In this document: positions 20,495 through 29,417 of the stretch, piece by piece
Layout: every line of letters starts with the position of its first letter
Position numbering within the stretch: position 1 is the stretch's first letter
Assembly (NCBI RefSeq): GCF_004362525.1
Contig: NZ_SNXS01000001.1
Location: forward strand, 1,224,121 to 1,288,120
Reading direction: 5' to 3'
DNA: 64,000 bases
Source: Roseateles toxinivorans
GTDB lineage: Bacteria; Pseudomonadota; Gammaproteobacteria; Burkholderiales; Burkholderiaceae_C
The notes under the pieces: model-generated
Databases searched by the model: none
The model's input: only the letters and a program-made list of their open reading frames with translations
What the model was told of the DNA's origin: nothing
Translations under genes and position numbers: made by a program

Positions 20495-20548
20495 CCCCGG
20501 ATTGCATCCGGGCTACGAAACTTCGGGTAGCCCGGACGAAGTCAGGGG
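20495..20548. repeat. REP-like inverted pair (GTAGCCCGGAT family), dctP-dctQ gap
   Basis: CCCCGGATTGCATCCGGGCTAC (20495-20516, given here in two halves as CCCCGGATTGC and ATCCGGGCTAC) faces GTAGCCCGGACGAAG with CAGGGG (20527-20548). These are opposite copies of the repeat seen at 15440-15501. The pair lies between the periplasmic receptor gene and the membrane subunit genes, where a hairpin could protect the upstream message and lower permease expression. Confidence 0.65.
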
Positions 20549-20580
20549 CCGGCCGATGAGCGCGGCCCCGAAGCCATGCC

Positions 20581-21546
20581 CTATTTGGTGTCCTGAATCC
20601 GTTTGATCAAATCCTTCAGCTTCGCGTCGCTGATGAACTTGTCATAGACCGGCTTCATCGCGGCCTGGAAGCTGGGTTTGTCCACGTCGATGATCTGCGC
20701 GCCGGCTGCCTTCACCGTCGCCAGCGACTTCTCTTCGCGCTCGTCCCACAGCTTGCGCATATAGGGCACCGACTCCTTGGCGGCCTGGCGGATCTGCTTC
20801 TGGTCCTCGGGCGTCAAGCCGTCCCAGATCTTCTTCGAGAACAGCAGCATCTCGGGCGCCATCGAATGTTCGGTCTTCGAATAGAACTTGGCCACCTCGA
20901 AGTGACGCGAGCTCTCGAACGAGGGGTAGTTGTTCTCGGCGGCGTCCACCAGGCCGGTCTTCAGCGCGGTATAGACCTCGCCGAAGGGCATCGGCGTGGC
21001 ATTGGCGCCCATCGCCTCCAGCAGCGAAACCCACAGGTCGGACTGCTGCACGCGCACCTTCATGCCCTTGGCATCGGCCAGGGTCTTGATCGGCTTCTTG
21101 ACCGTGTACATCGAACGTGCGCCGCTGTCGTAATAGGCCAGGCCGATGAAGCCCTGGGCTTCGCAGCTCTTCAGGATTTCTTCGCCGATGGGGCCGTCCA
21201 GCACCGCGCGCATATGCTCCTTGGAGCGGAACAGAAAGGGCATCGTCGGCACGACCGTGGTCGGGCAGATATTGTTCATCGGCGCGATATTGACGCGCGT
21301 CATCGCGATGGCACCGATCTTGGTCTGTTCGATCGTATCCTTCTCGGCGCCCAGCGCACTGTTGTTGAACACCTTGATGCTGTGCTTGCCGTTGCTGAGT
21401 TTGTTCAGCACCTGGCCCATGTACTTGACGGCATCGACGGTTGGGTAGCCGTCGGGGTGGATGTCGGTCGAGCGGAAGTCGGTGGCCTGGGCGCTCAAGC
21501 TCATGGCGGCCAGCAGGCCTGTCAGCAGGTGGGGAACGAGTTTCAT
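20581..21546 (-). CDS. TRAP transporter substrate-binding protein (DctP type)
   Basis: This 321-residue protein starts with a signal peptide ([21 protein letters not shown]) and has the DctP fold. The segment [10 protein letters not shown] carries the conserved Arg that binds the substrate carboxylate, and the C-terminal half has [19 protein letters not shown]. It is the periplasmic receptor for the DctQM permease next to it. It lies 59 bases downstream of the SMP-30 lactonase gene, and the operon reads udh, lactonase, dctP, dctQ, dctM. A hexuronate ligand is therefore likely but not shown. Confidence 0.94.
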   Translation of the reverse strand: MKLVPHLLTGLLAAMSLSAQATDFRSTDIHPDGYPTVDAVKYMGQVLNKLSNGKHSIKVFNNSALGAEKDTIEQTKIGAIAMTRVNIAPMNNICPTTVVPTMPFLFRSKEHMRAVLDGPIGEEILKSCEAQGFIGLAYYDSGARSMYTVKKPIKTLADAKGMKVRVQQSDLWVSLLEAMGANATPMPFGEVYTALKTGLVDAAENNYPSFESSRHFEVAKFYSKTEHSMAPEMLLFSKKIWDGLTPEDQKQIRQAAKESVPYMRKLWDEREEKSLATVKAAGAQIIDVDKPSFQAAMKPVYDKFISDAKLKDLIKRIQDTK

Positions 21547-21605
21547 GGCGTTTTGTCTCCGTCAGATTTTTGCGGGTGGTGATGTGGCAAGGCATTGCAC
21601 GTAGG

Positions 21606-22502
21606 TCAGGCCCGTCCGGGAACAAATGCAATTTCGGCAAGTCCGGGCACGCCGGGCTCGCAGACGAACACGGCGCCGTCCAGCTCGGCATCGAAGCCGG
21701 GAGCGGGCCGTGCGGGGGTGATCGAAGTGATGAACAGGCGGTCCAATGCGGGGCCGCCAAAGGCACACATCGATGGCTTGCTGACCGGCAGGCTGATCGA
21801 GCGGTCCAGGCGGCCATCCGGCATGAAGCGGTGCACCAGGCCAGCGTCATTGGCGCAGATCCAGTAGCCGCCCTCGACGTCCACGGCGGCGCCGTCAGGC
21901 CGGCCGGGCAGATCCATCATGTCAACGAACAGCCGGCGCTCCAGCGGGCGGCCCTCGGCGTCGATGTCGAAGCGCCAGACCTTCTGCACCGATGGGTGCG
22001 AGTCAGACAGCCACATCGAGCCGCCGTCCGCTGCGAAGCCCAGGCCGTTGCCGGTGATCAGGCCATCGGGGATAGGCTGGGTCAGGTCTTGACCATCCAG
22101 GCAATACAGCGCACCGACAGGTGACGCCTGTGCCATGTCGCGCAGCATGCTGCTGACCCAGAAGCGGCCTTGGCGGTCGCAGCGGCCGTCGTTGAAGCGC
22201 ATGCCCTCGCGAGGGAAACTCACCGCATGCAGCAACGTCGATTCGGCTGCAGGACCATCGCCCAGTTCAAGGCGGAAAATGCCCGTCTCCATCGCCGCGA
22301 TCAGGCCGCCCTCGGCATGCAGGGCAATGCAGCCGATGCGTTCGATCACCGCCCAGCTGCGCAGCGCACCGGTGGCCGCATCCAGCCGGCGCACCGCACG
22401 GCCCTCGATATCCACCCAGAACAGCGCCTGTTCGGCCACGCTCCACAGCGGACTTTCGCCGACCTGATCGTGGGTGTGGCAGAGCAGCCTGGCCTCAAGC
22501 AT
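21606..22502 (-). CDS. SMP-30/gluconolactonase family sugar-acid lactonase
   Basis: This 298-residue six-bladed propeller is predicted to hydrolyse an aldarolactone. Metal-site residues are visible as Glu in GESPLW, Asn in MRFNDGRCD, Asn in GNGLGFAADG and Asp in WLSDSHP. The start at 22502 (MLEARLLCHTHD) fits the family; the open frame extends 58 codons into udh but that part is a shadow. It follows udh by 11 bases. Uronate dehydrogenase makes galactaro- or glucarolactone, so this enzyme most likely opens that ring to galactarate or glucarate. A gluconolactonase label is possible but less fitting. Confidence 0.9.
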   Translation of the reverse strand: MLEARLLCHTHDQVGESPLWSVAEQALFWVDIEGRAVRRLDAATGALRSWAVIERIGCIALHAEGGLIAAMETGIFRLELGDGPAAESTLLHAVSFPREGMRFNDGRCDRQGRFWVSSMLRDMAQASPVGALYCLDGQDLTQPIPDGLITGNGLGFAADGGSMWLSDSHPSVQKVWRFDIDAEGRPLERRLFVDMMDLPGRPDGAAVDVEGGYWICANDAGLVHRFMPDGRLDRSISLPVSKPSMCAFGGPALDRLFITSITPARPAPGFDAELDGAVFVCEPGVPGLAEIAFVPGRA

Positions 22503-22513
22503 CGCCGCGGCCC

Positions 22514-23347
22514 TCAATCGAACGGGCCCAGGCGCACAAAGGCGCCGCCCTGGTAGAGGGTGACCGGATCGGTAGCGTCGGGCCACGGCTGGGCGGCCTC
22601 CAGCGCGGCGCGAAAGCGCTCCGAGCTGTCCTGCGGCGCATAGCCCAGATGGGCGGCGAGCCGGTTGTCCCACCATGTGGCCGGGTTGGCCGACATGCCG
22701 AAGATCACGCTGTGGCTGACCAGCGGCGCGGTCAGACCCGCGATCACCAGCCGCTCCAGATCGTCGAAGCTCAGCCAGCTGGCCAGGGTGCGGCGGTCAT
22801 AGGGCTCGGCCAGGCTGGAGCCTATGCGCAGGCAGACGGTTTCGATGCCGTAGCGGTCGAAGTACATGCGCGAGAGGTTCTCGCCGAAGGCCTTGCTGAC
22901 ACCGTACAGGGTGTCGGGTCTTGCCGGGGCGCGGGCGTCAATCACCTCGTCCTGGCGGTAGAAGCCGGTCACATGGTTCGAGCTGGCGAACACGACGCGC
23001 TTGACGCCCTGCTTGCGCGCCGCCTCGTAGAGATTGAACACGCCAACGATATTGGCCTGAAGGATGGGGTCGAAGGCGGCCTCGACCGAGACGCCTCCGA
23101 GATGCACGACCGCGTCCACCCCCTCCAGCAGGGACAGCATCGCCTCGCGATCCTGCAACTCGGCCGGCACCAGCTCCTCGCCCTCGGCCGCCTCACCCAG
23201 ATCGGCACGGTCCGACAGGCGCAGCCGCTGACAATAAGCCAAGAGCCGGGGACGCATCACACGCCCCAGGGCGCCGGCCGCGCCGGTCAGCAAAAGGCGC
23301 TGAAAACGTATCGGCGTCAGCGAGCCGGGAGCCAGGGGAACGGTCAT
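22514..23347 (-). CDS. udh: uronate dehydrogenase (NAD)
   Basis: Udh oxidises galacturonate or glucuronate to the aldarolactone with NAD. The 277-residue short-chain dehydrogenase of extended type has the dinucleotide motif LLLTGAAGALGRVMRP, the segment VVHLGGVSVE, the substrate segment FASSNHVTGFYRQ and the catalytic YGVSK, all as in characterised uronate dehydrogenases. It is first in the operon with the lactonase and TRAP genes and is divergent from the FadR-type regulator, with 165 bases between starts. Regulation by that neighbour is likely. Confidence 0.93.
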   Translation of the reverse strand: MTVPLAPGSLTPIRFQRLLLTGAAGALGRVMRPRLLAYCQRLRLSDRADLGEAAEGEELVPAELQDREAMLSLLEGVDAVVHLGGVSVEAAFDPILQANIVGVFNLYEAARKQGVKRVVFASSNHVTGFYRQDEVIDARAPARPDTLYGVSKAFGENLSRMYFDRYGIETVCLRIGSSLAEPYDRRTLASWLSFDDLERLVIAGLTAPLVSHSVIFGMSANPATWWDNRLAAHLGYAPQDSSERFRAALEAAQPWPDATDPVTLYQGGAFVRLGPFD

Positions 23348-23424
23348 CGGGGTCCTGCGAGAAGGTTTTGAAGGATGCTTGGACTTGCGGCTGGGGTTTG
23401 CTACAGTCTGTCATCAACGGAGAT

Positions 23425-23448
23425 ACGTCATCCGTCGTCATACAACAT
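23425..23448. promoter_or_regulatory. candidate FadR-type operator in the udh-regulator gap
   Basis: ACGTCAT-N10-ACAACAT lies between the divergent udh and regulator genes. One arm is identical to the perfect operator ATGTTGT-N10-ACAACAT at 24332-24355; the other matches four of seven. An overlapping TCGTCATACAA (23435-23445) also fits the FadR-subfamily consensus TNGTNNNACNA. Confidence 0.5.
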
Positions 23449-23512
23449 AAGCAATGGTCGTCGAGCCCGCCCCGGCCGTCAAGAACCGCAGCACCAGGGA
23501 ATACCCCCGCAC

Positions 23513-24280
23513 ATGTCCACTGTTAGTCCAGGCGCCCCGGCCCACCCCTCCTCTGCCGACACCACGACACCGCGAAGGCCACGCAATCTGGCGGCCGGAC
23601 TGGTCGATGCCATGGGCCAGCGCATCCGCGAGGGGCAGATGCAGATCGGCGACCGCCTGCCCACCGAGGCGGCCATCATGGGCGAGTTCGGCGTCAGCCG
23701 CACCGTCGTACGCGAGGCCCTGTCGAAGCTGCAGGCGGCCGGACTGGTCGAGACGCGGCATGGCATCGGCACTTTTGTGATCGGCACCGGCCAGGGCGCC
23801 AACTTCCGCATCGCCCCCGAACAGCTAGCCACGCTGCGCGAAGTGATCGCCGTGCTGGAGCTGCGCATAGGCCTGGAGTCCGAGGCCGCCGGCCTGGCCG
23901 CCCTGCGCCGCAGCGAACACAACCTGGCGGTGATGCGTGACACGCTGGACGCCTTTGCCAATGCCATCGCCCAGAGCACCGATGCTGTGGCCTCTGACTT
24001 TCAGCTGCATATGGAAATCGCCCGCGCCTCGCAGAACGTGCACTTCGTCGATCTGATGACCTATCTGGGCACGATGCTGATTCCGCGCAGCCGGCTGAAC
24101 ACCGCCAGCGTCGCCGGCGAGGACCGGCGTGACTATCTGAAGCGCGTGCACACCGAGCACGAGAGCATCGTCAACGCCATTGCCAACCAGGACCCCGAGG
24201 CCGCCAGGGCGGCGATGCGCACGCACCTGTCCAACAGCCGCGAGCGCCTGCGCCGCGCCCAGGAAGCCGCCAGCCAATAG
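23513..24280 (+). CDS. GntR family regulator, FadR/FCD subfamily
   Basis: This 255-residue regulator has an N-terminal winged helix at about residues 25-95 (DRLPTEAAIMGEFGVSRTVVREALSKLQAAGLVE, seen in parts) and an all-helical FCD effector domain after residue 105. The FCD metal-site residues are plausible as Asp and His in DFQLHMEIARAS and later HTEHESIV. The ATG at 23513 gives a Ser/Pro/Thr-rich lead before the DNA-binding domain; the frame is open further upstream without a good ribosome site. It lies between udh and the Bug-garL-garR genes and probably represses both, with a uronate or aldarate as inducer (inference). Confidence 0.92.
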   Translation: MSTVSPGAPAHPSSADTTTPRRPRNLAAGLVDAMGQRIREGQMQIGDRLPTEAAIMGEFGVSRTVVREALSKLQAAGLVETRHGIGTFVIGTGQGANFRIAPEQLATLREVIAVLELRIGLESEAAGLAALRRSEHNLAVMRDTLDAFANAIAQSTDAVASDFQLHMEIARASQNVHFVDLMTYLGTMLIPRSRLNTASVAGEDRRDYLKRVHTEHESIVNAIANQDPEAARAAMRTHLSNSRERLRRAQEAASQ

Positions 24281-24314
24281 TCCGGCGCCGCCGGATCGCC
24301 GCGCCTCGTAGGCA

Positions 24315-24355
24315 TTGCCTTGCCTTACATCATGTTGTACGATGACCGACAACAT
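24315..24355 (+). promoter_or_regulatory. promoter with overlapping perfect operator, Bug-garL-garR operon
   Basis: TTGCCT (24315-24320) and TACGAT (24338-24343) are 17 bases apart, a good sigma-70 arrangement. Overlapping the -10 is the perfect inverted repeat ATGTTGT-N10-ACAACAT (24332-24355), centred one helical turn apart. It ends 24 bases before the Bug gene start. The placement suggests direct repression by the FadR-type regulator encoded just upstream. Confidence 0.6.
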
Positions 24356-24379
24356 TCCACACACAGGCGGAGACAAGCC

Positions 24380-25354
24380 ATGTCCAAGATCGAATCCCTC
24401 AAGCGCCTAGGTGTGCTCGGCGCAGCACTGCTGTCCGGCCTGGCCTGCGCACAAGCCCCGGCGGCTTGGCCCAGCCGGCCGCTGCGCATCATCGTGCCCT
24501 ACACCCCGGGCGGGTCGTCCGACATCATTGCCCGCGCCATCAGCCAACCGCTGTCCGAGGCGCTGAAGCAGAACGTGATCGTCGAGAACAAGCCCGGCGC
24601 CAGCGGCAATATGGGTGCCGACATGGTCAGCAAGGCCAATGACGGCCACACGATGCTGCTGTGCGACGTGACGGCGTTGGCGATCAGCCCCTCGGTCTAT
24701 ACCAAGCTGCCCTTCGATCCCACCAAGGACCTGCGCGGCGTGACGATGCTGGCCTATTCGCCGCACCTGCTGGTCGTCCATCCTTCGGTGTCGGCGAACA
24801 ATCTGAAGGAGCTGGTCGCCCTGTCCAAGACCGGCAAGCTGGACTTTGCCGTCACCGCCATGGGCAGCACCGCCCACCTGGCCGGCGTGGCCGTGGCGGC
24901 CGCCACCGGTGCGAAGTGGGAGTACATCCCCTACAAGGGCGGCTCGCAGGCGGTGACCGACACCATCGCCGGCCAGACCCAGGTGCTGATGAACGGCATG
25001 CTGGCCACCCTGCCCTTTGTACAGACCGGCAAGCTGAAGGTGCTGGGCGTGTCCAAGGCCACCCGCGTGCCGCTGCTGCCCAATGTGCCGACGATCGCCG
25101 AGCAGGGCGCACCGGGCTTCGAGTCGGGCACCTGGCAGGGCATGCTGATGCCGGCCAACACGCCGCCGGCCGTGCTGGCCAAGCTCTCGGCCGAGCTGGT
25201 GCGCATCATCCGCTCGCCCGAGGTGCGCGCACGTCTGAGCGCCCAGGGCGCCGAGGTGCATACGATGTCACCAGCCGACTTCAGCACCTTCTTCGAGCGG
25301 GAGCGCAAGAACTGGGCGGCCGTCGTCACCAAGGCTGGCATAAAACTCGACTGA
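24380..25354 (+). CDS. Bug family tripartite tricarboxylate receptor (orphan)
   Basis: This 324-residue exported protein belongs to the Bug (TctC) family of periplasmic binding proteins. It has a signal peptide ending at about residue 26 ([10 protein letters not shown]), the family motif [19 protein letters not shown] and the segment [12 protein letters not shown] that shapes the carboxylate site. The ATG at 24380 has GGAG about eight bases upstream. No TctA or TctB membrane genes lie nearby, which is common for Bug proteins in Burkholderiales. With garL 13 bases downstream, its ligand may be galactarate, glucarate or an intermediate; this is inference. Confidence 0.93.
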   Translation: MSKIESLKRLGVLGAALLSGLACAQAPAAWPSRPLRIIVPYTPGGSSDIIARAISQPLSEALKQNVIVENKPGASGNMGADMVSKANDGHTMLLCDVTALAISPSVYTKLPFDPTKDLRGVTMLAYSPHLLVVHPSVSANNLKELVALSKTGKLDFAVTAMGSTAHLAGVAVAAATGAKWEYIPYKGGSQAVTDTIAGQTQVLMNGMLATLPFVQTGKLKVLGVSKATRVPLLPNVPTIAEQGAPGFESGTWQGMLMPANTPPAVLAKLSAELVRIIRSPEVRARLSAQGAEVHTMSPADFSTFFERERKNWAAVVTKAGIKLD

Positions 25355-25367
25355 TCAAGGGCATCCC

Positions 25368-26150
25368 ATGAGCACCACCACCGCCTACAGCCCCTTCCCC
25401 AACACCCTGCGCCAGCGCCTGGCTGCCGGCGAGCGGCTGATCGGCTGCTGGTGCTCGCTGGGCAATGCCATCACCACCGAGGTGCTGGGCGTGGCCGGCT
25501 TCGACTGGGTGCTGCTGGATGGCGAACATTCGCCCAATGACGTGATCAGCTTCATCCCGCAGCTGATGGCGCTGAAGGACAGCCCCAGCGCGCCGGTGGT
25601 GCGCCCGGCCAGCAACAACTCGGTCGAGATCAAGCGGCTGCTGGACGCCGGCTTCTACAACTTCCTCGTGCCCTTTGTCGAGAGCGCCGATGACGCCCGC
25701 CGCGCGGTGGCCGCCACCCGCTACCCGCCGCAGGGCATACGTGGCGTGTCGGTGTCGCAGCGCAGCAACCGCTATGGCAGCGTGCCGGGCTATTTCGAGG
25801 GCGTCAACGAACAGATCTGCGTGGCGGTGCAGATCGAGAGCCGCGCCGGCCTGGCTGCCGCGGCCGAGATTGCGGCCGTCGACGGCGTGGACTGTATCTT
25901 CATCGGTCCGTCCGATCTGGCCGCCGGCATGGGCCATCTGGGCAATGCCAACCACCCGGACGTGCAGGCGGCGATTGCCAGCGTCTTCGGCACCGTGCGG
26001 GCCGCCGGCAAGCCGGTCGGCATACTGGCCGGCGTCGAAGCCGATGCGCGCCGCTACCTGGCCATGGGCGCAACCTTTGTGGCCGTGGGCAGCGACCTGG
26101 GCCTGTTCCGCGCCGCCACGCAGGCGCTGTGCGACAAATTCAAAGTCTGA
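25368..26150 (+). CDS. garL: 5-keto-4-deoxyglucarate (2-dehydro-3-deoxyglucarate) aldolase
   Basis: GarL is a class II, HpcH/HpaI-type aldolase that splits 5-keto-4-deoxyglucarate into pyruvate and tartronate semialdehyde. The 260-residue protein matches GarL closely: [38 protein letters not shown] with the metal Glu, and [16 protein letters not shown] with the metal Asp. Its tail [14 protein letters not shown] is also as in the E. coli enzyme. It lies 13 bases after the Bug gene and 11 before garR, forming the lower galactarate/glucarate pathway. The dehydratase that makes its substrate is not in the window. Confidence 0.95.
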   Translation: MSTTTAYSPFPNTLRQRLAAGERLIGCWCSLGNAITTEVLGVAGFDWVLLDGEHSPNDVISFIPQLMALKDSPSAPVVRPASNNSVEIKRLLDAGFYNFLVPFVESADDARRAVAATRYPPQGIRGVSVSQRSNRYGSVPGYFEGVNEQICVAVQIESRAGLAAAAEIAAVDGVDCIFIGPSDLAAGMGHLGNANHPDVQAAIASVFGTVRAAGKPVGILAGVEADARRYLAMGATFVAVGSDLGLFRAATQALCDKFKV

Positions 26151-26161
26151 GGGATTTCGAC

Positions 26162-27064
26162 ATGAGCATCAAGAAAATCGGCTTCATAGGCCTGGGCATC
26201 ATGGGCACGCCAATGGCGGCGAATCTGCGCAAGGCCGGGCATGAGCTGTTCGTCTACACACGCAGCGCCACGCCGCCGGATCTCGTGGAGTTGGGCGTGA
26301 CAAGGTTGGACAGCAGCCAGGCCGTGGCCCAGCAGGCCGAGGTCATCATCCTGATGCTGCCGGACACGCCCGATGTGGAGAGCGTCTTGTTCGGTGCCGC
26401 GGGCGTCGCCGCCGGACTGAGCGCCGGTAAAACGGTGATCGACATGAGCTCGATCTCGCCGATGGCCACCAAGCAGTTCGCGCAGAAGATCAATGCGCTG
26501 GGCTGCGACTATCTGGATGCGCCAGTGTCCGGCGGTGAGGTCGGCGCCAGGGCCGCCTCGCTGACCATCATGGTCGGCGGCCCCGAAGTCGCGTTCGAAC
26601 GCGTCAAGCCGCTGTTCGAACTGATGGGCAAGAACATCACCCTGGTCGGTGGCAACGGCGACGGCCAGACCACCAAGGTGGCGAATCAGATCATCGTCGC
26701 GCTGAACATCGCGGCCGTCAGCGAGGCGCTGGTGTTTGCCAGCAAGGCCGGCGCCGACCCGGCCCGAGTGCGCCAGGCGCTGATGGGCGGCTTCGCGGCC
26801 AGCCGTATCCTCGAGGTGCATGGCGAGCGCATGATCAAGCGCACCTTCAAGCCCGGTTTTCGCATCAAGCTGCACCAGAAGGATTTGAATCTGGCGCTCA
26901 GCGGCGCCCGCGAGCTGGGCGTGGCCCTGCCGCAAACGGCCAATGCCGCCCAGCTGATGCAGGCCTGCGCGGCGCACGGCATGGGCGACCTGGACCACTC
27001 GGCCCTGGTGCGCGCGCTGGAGCTGCTGGCCGACCATGAATTGAGCGACACCTCCGCCACCTGA
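26162..27064 (+). CDS. garR: 2-hydroxy-3-oxopropionate (tartronate semialdehyde) reductase
   Basis: GarR reduces tartronate semialdehyde from the GarL reaction to D-glycerate using NAD(P)H. The 300-residue beta-hydroxyacid dehydrogenase has the dinucleotide motif GFIGLGIMGTPMA at the start, the substrate motif DAPVSGGEVGA near residue 119 and the catalytic Lys in GQTTKVANQ. The ATG at 26162 has GAGGG about nine bases upstream; a longer open frame is a shadow of garL. After the stop there is a small CAGGG-TGAG-CCCTG hairpin (27076-27089). Glycerate kinase, the next step, is not seen here. Confidence 0.95.
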   Translation: MSIKKIGFIGLGIMGTPMAANLRKAGHELFVYTRSATPPDLVELGVTRLDSSQAVAQQAEVIILMLPDTPDVESVLFGAAGVAAGLSAGKTVIDMSSISPMATKQFAQKINALGCDYLDAPVSGGEVGARAASLTIMVGGPEVAFERVKPLFELMGKNITLVGGNGDGQTTKVANQIIVALNIAAVSEALVFASKAGADPARVRQALMGGFAASRILEVHGERMIKRTFKPGFRIKLHQKDLNLALSGARELGVALPQTANAAQLMQACAAHGMGDLDHSALVRALELLADHELSDTSAT

Positions 27065-27122
27065 GTGCCGCCACTCAGGGTGAGCCCTGCTGCCCCTTGA
27101 AACAAGCCATCGATAGAATATC

Positions 27123-27135
27123 GAAACAGCGTTTC
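27123..27135. promoter_or_regulatory. KdgR-like box upstream of kdgK
   Basis: GAAACAGCGTTTC is a perfect inverted repeat (GAAAC-AGC-GTTTC) six bases before the kdgK ribosome site. It closely resembles the KdgR box of pectinolytic enterobacteria, built around GAAAC and GTTTC arms. Related 13-mers lie at 37155-37167 and 37198-37210, and an IclR-type KdgR is encoded at 46821. Confidence 0.6.
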
Positions 27136-27149
27136 AAGATAGGGACTTC

Positions 27150-28103
27150 ATGACTGGGCAGGCAGGGAAAAAGGTCGCGCTGATCGGCGAGTGCATGCTG
27201 GAATTGCAGGGCCAGTCCTTCGGGGCCATGCAGCAGAGCTACGGCGGCGACACGCTCAACACCGCAGTCTATCTGGACCGCTGCGGCGCAGCCGCGGGCC
27301 TGCAGGTGGCCTATGCCACCGGCCTCGGTGAAGATTCGCTTAGCACCGGCCTGATGCAGCGCTGGGCCGCCGAGGGGCTTGACCTGAGCCTGGTGCGGCG
27401 CATCCCGGGCCGCATGCCGGGCCTGTACCTGATCGAGGTCGACCCCGAAGGCGAGCGCAGCTTCAGCTACTGGCGCGACACCAGCGCCGCCAAGGCCTAC
27501 TTCGAGGTCGAGAGCACGCCGCTGGAAGCCACGGCCGGGCAATGGGACGCGCTGTACCTCAGCGGCATCAGCCTGGCCATACTGCCGCACGCCGGCCGCG
27601 AGCGCCTGTTCGCGCTGATGCAGCAGCTGCGCGAACGCGGTGCCGCCGTCGTGTTCGACAACAACTACCGCCCTCGCCTGTGGCCCGATATCGCCGAAGC
27701 CCGGCGCTGCTATGCCCGCGCCTATCAGCTGGCCAATATCGCGCTGGTGACCGCCGATGACCATCAGGCCCTGCTGAGCCTTCGCACACTGGACGAGGGC
27801 GTGGCCGCGGCGCAAGACCTGGCCCCGGCCGAGCTGCTGATCAAGCGCGGCGCCCTGGCCACCCTGGTGCGAGGCCAAGGTGATGGCTGGCGCCTGGCAC
27901 CCACCGAGACCGTGCGGCGCGTCGTGGACACCACCGCGGCCGGCGATTCCTTTGCGGCCGGCTATCTGAGTCGCCGGCTGCAAGGCGCCAGCGCGCTCGA
28001 GGCCGCCACCTTCGGCAACCGGCTGGCGGCTCGCGTCATACAACACCGCGGCGCGCTGATCGCCCCCGAGCTGATGCGCGACCTGATCGCAAGCCCGCAA
28101 TGA
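27150..28103 (+). CDS. kdgK: 2-keto-3-deoxygluconate kinase
   Basis: KdgK phosphorylates KDG to KDPG, the point where pectin breakdown joins the Entner-Doudoroff pathway. The 317-residue PfkB/ribokinase-type protein begins KKVALIGECMLELQG as in KdgK enzymes and has the C-terminal signature VDTTAAGDSFAAGYL with the catalytic Asp. AGGGA lies four bases before the ATG. A KdgR-like box just upstream indicates regulation with the pectin genes. The gene overlaps the pectate lyase downstream by four bases (ATGA). The KDPG aldolase is not in the window. Confidence 0.95.
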   Translation: MTGQAGKKVALIGECMLELQGQSFGAMQQSYGGDTLNTAVYLDRCGAAAGLQVAYATGLGEDSLSTGLMQRWAAEGLDLSLVRRIPGRMPGLYLIEVDPEGERSFSYWRDTSAAKAYFEVESTPLEATAGQWDALYLSGISLAILPHAGRERLFALMQQLRERGAAVVFDNNYRPRLWPDIAEARRCYARAYQLANIALVTADDHQALLSLRTLDEGVAAAQDLAPAELLIKRGALATLVRGQGDGWRLAPTETVRRVVDTTAAGDSFAAGYLSRRLQGASALEAATFGNRLAARVIQHRGALIAPELMRDLIASPQ

Positions 28104-29407
28104 GCAGGCGCCTGGCGCTGTGCGCCACCCTGCTGCTGTTCGGCCCGGCCGATGCCCAGTTGAACCGCGCCACCTACGATCACTCCGGCTGGGCCGCCGA
28201 GACCCGCGGCGGGCGCGGCGGCCGCATCATCAAGGTGACGAACCTGAACGCCATTGGCCCGGGCTCCTACCGCGAGGCAATCGAAGCCGAGGGCCCGCGC
28301 ATCGTCGTGTTCGAGGTCGGCGGCGTGATCGACATGGGCGGCCGAAACATGACGATCAGGCACCCCTTCCTGACCATTGCCGGCCAGACCGCGCCCGACC
28401 CCGGCATCACGGTGATCAAGGCCGAGACAAATATCGCCGCCCACGATGTGATCATCCAGCACCTGATGTTCCGCCCCGGCGAGTTTGGCCGCGCCAAGAG
28501 GAGCGGCGCCGACCAGGACGGCATCTCCACCATAGGGGGTGCGCACCGGGTGATCGTCGATCACTGCAGCTTCTCCTGGGCCACCGATGAGAACTTGTCG
28601 GTGGGCGGCCCGCGCTTCGATGGCGCCACGCCCGAGGACTGGCGGCGCAACACCTCGCACCAGATCACCTACAGCCACAACTTGATCTACGAGGGCCTGG
28701 CCCACTCGGTGCACGAGAAGGGCGAGCACTCAAAGGGCACGCTGGTGCATGACAACGCCACCGGCATCCTGCTCTACGCCAACCTCTACGCCTCGAATCT
28801 GGAGCGCAACGCGCTGTTCAAGGGCGGCGTGCAGGCGGCCATGGTCAACAACCTGATCTACAACCCCGGGGCCAAGGCCGTGCACTACAACCTCGTTGCC
28901 CACGAGTGGCAGGGCCATGCCTACCAGACCGGCAAGGTGACGCTGGTCGGCAATGTCTATCGCCAGGGACCGGACACCAGGCCGAACACGACGCTGTTCG
29001 CGCTGGGAGGCCATGGCGACGTGGAGCTGTTCCTTCAGGACAACATCGCCATCGATGACAGCGGCAAGGCCGTCGCACAGACCGGGGTCTATACCGCCGG
29101 CCGCGCACGCATCGTCAAGGCGGCCGAGGCCTATCTGCCTCCAGGCCTGCGCATCATTCCGGCGGAACGGCTGGAGGACGAGCTGCCGCTGGCCGTCGGT
29201 GCCCGGCCCTGGGCTCGCGACCCCGTCGACTTCAAGCTGCTGTCCGACGTGGCCGAGAGCTGCGGCAAGATCATCGATTCGGAGCGTGAGAATGCGATCG
29301 GCTATCCGACCTATCCTCCCACGCGGCGGCCCTTTGTTGCCGCCGACTGGAATCTGCACGATATGAGCCCCAGCGCCGGCTGGCACTCGCTGTTCAAACC
29401 CCGATAG
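28100..29407 (+). CDS. secreted pectate lyase-like protein (PL1-like)
   Basis: This 435-residue protein has a short signal peptide (ALCATLLLFGPADAQ) and a right-handed parallel beta-helix. The segment GGRGGRIIKVTNLNA opens the helix as in bacterial pectate lyases. HRVIVDHCSFSWATDEN matches the calcium-site turn, and LYASNLERNALFKGG probably carries the catalytic Arg. It is likely a PL1 subfamily pectate lyase cleaving polygalacturonan with calcium outside the cytoplasm. It is coupled to kdgK by a four-base overlap. It converges on the large fusion gene on the other strand, with ten bases between stops. The exact PL subfamily is uncertain. Confidence 0.87.
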   Translation: MSRRLALCATLLLFGPADAQLNRATYDHSGWAAETRGGRGGRIIKVTNLNAIGPGSYREAIEAEGPRIVVFEVGGVIDMGGRNMTIRHPFLTIAGQTAPDPGITVIKAETNIAAHDVIIQHLMFRPGEFGRAKRSGADQDGISTIGGAHRVIVDHCSFSWATDENLSVGGPRFDGATPEDWRRNTSHQITYSHNLIYEGLAHSVHEKGEHSKGTLVHDNATGILLYANLYASNLERNALFKGGVQAAMVNNLIYNPGAKAVHYNLVAHEWQGHAYQTGKVTLVGNVYRQGPDTRPNTTLFALGGHGDVELFLQDNIAIDDSGKAVAQTGVYTAGRARIVKAAEAYLPPGLRIIPAERLEDELPLAVGARPWARDPVDFKLLSDVAESCGKIIDSERENAIGYPTYPPTRRPFVAADWNLHDMSPSAGWHSLFKPR

Positions 29408-29417
29408 GCACGCTCGA

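Noticed and set aside
22503..22676. Upstream extension of the lactonase frame by 58 codons
   Set aside because: It runs inside udh in another frame and the family N-terminus begins at 22502.
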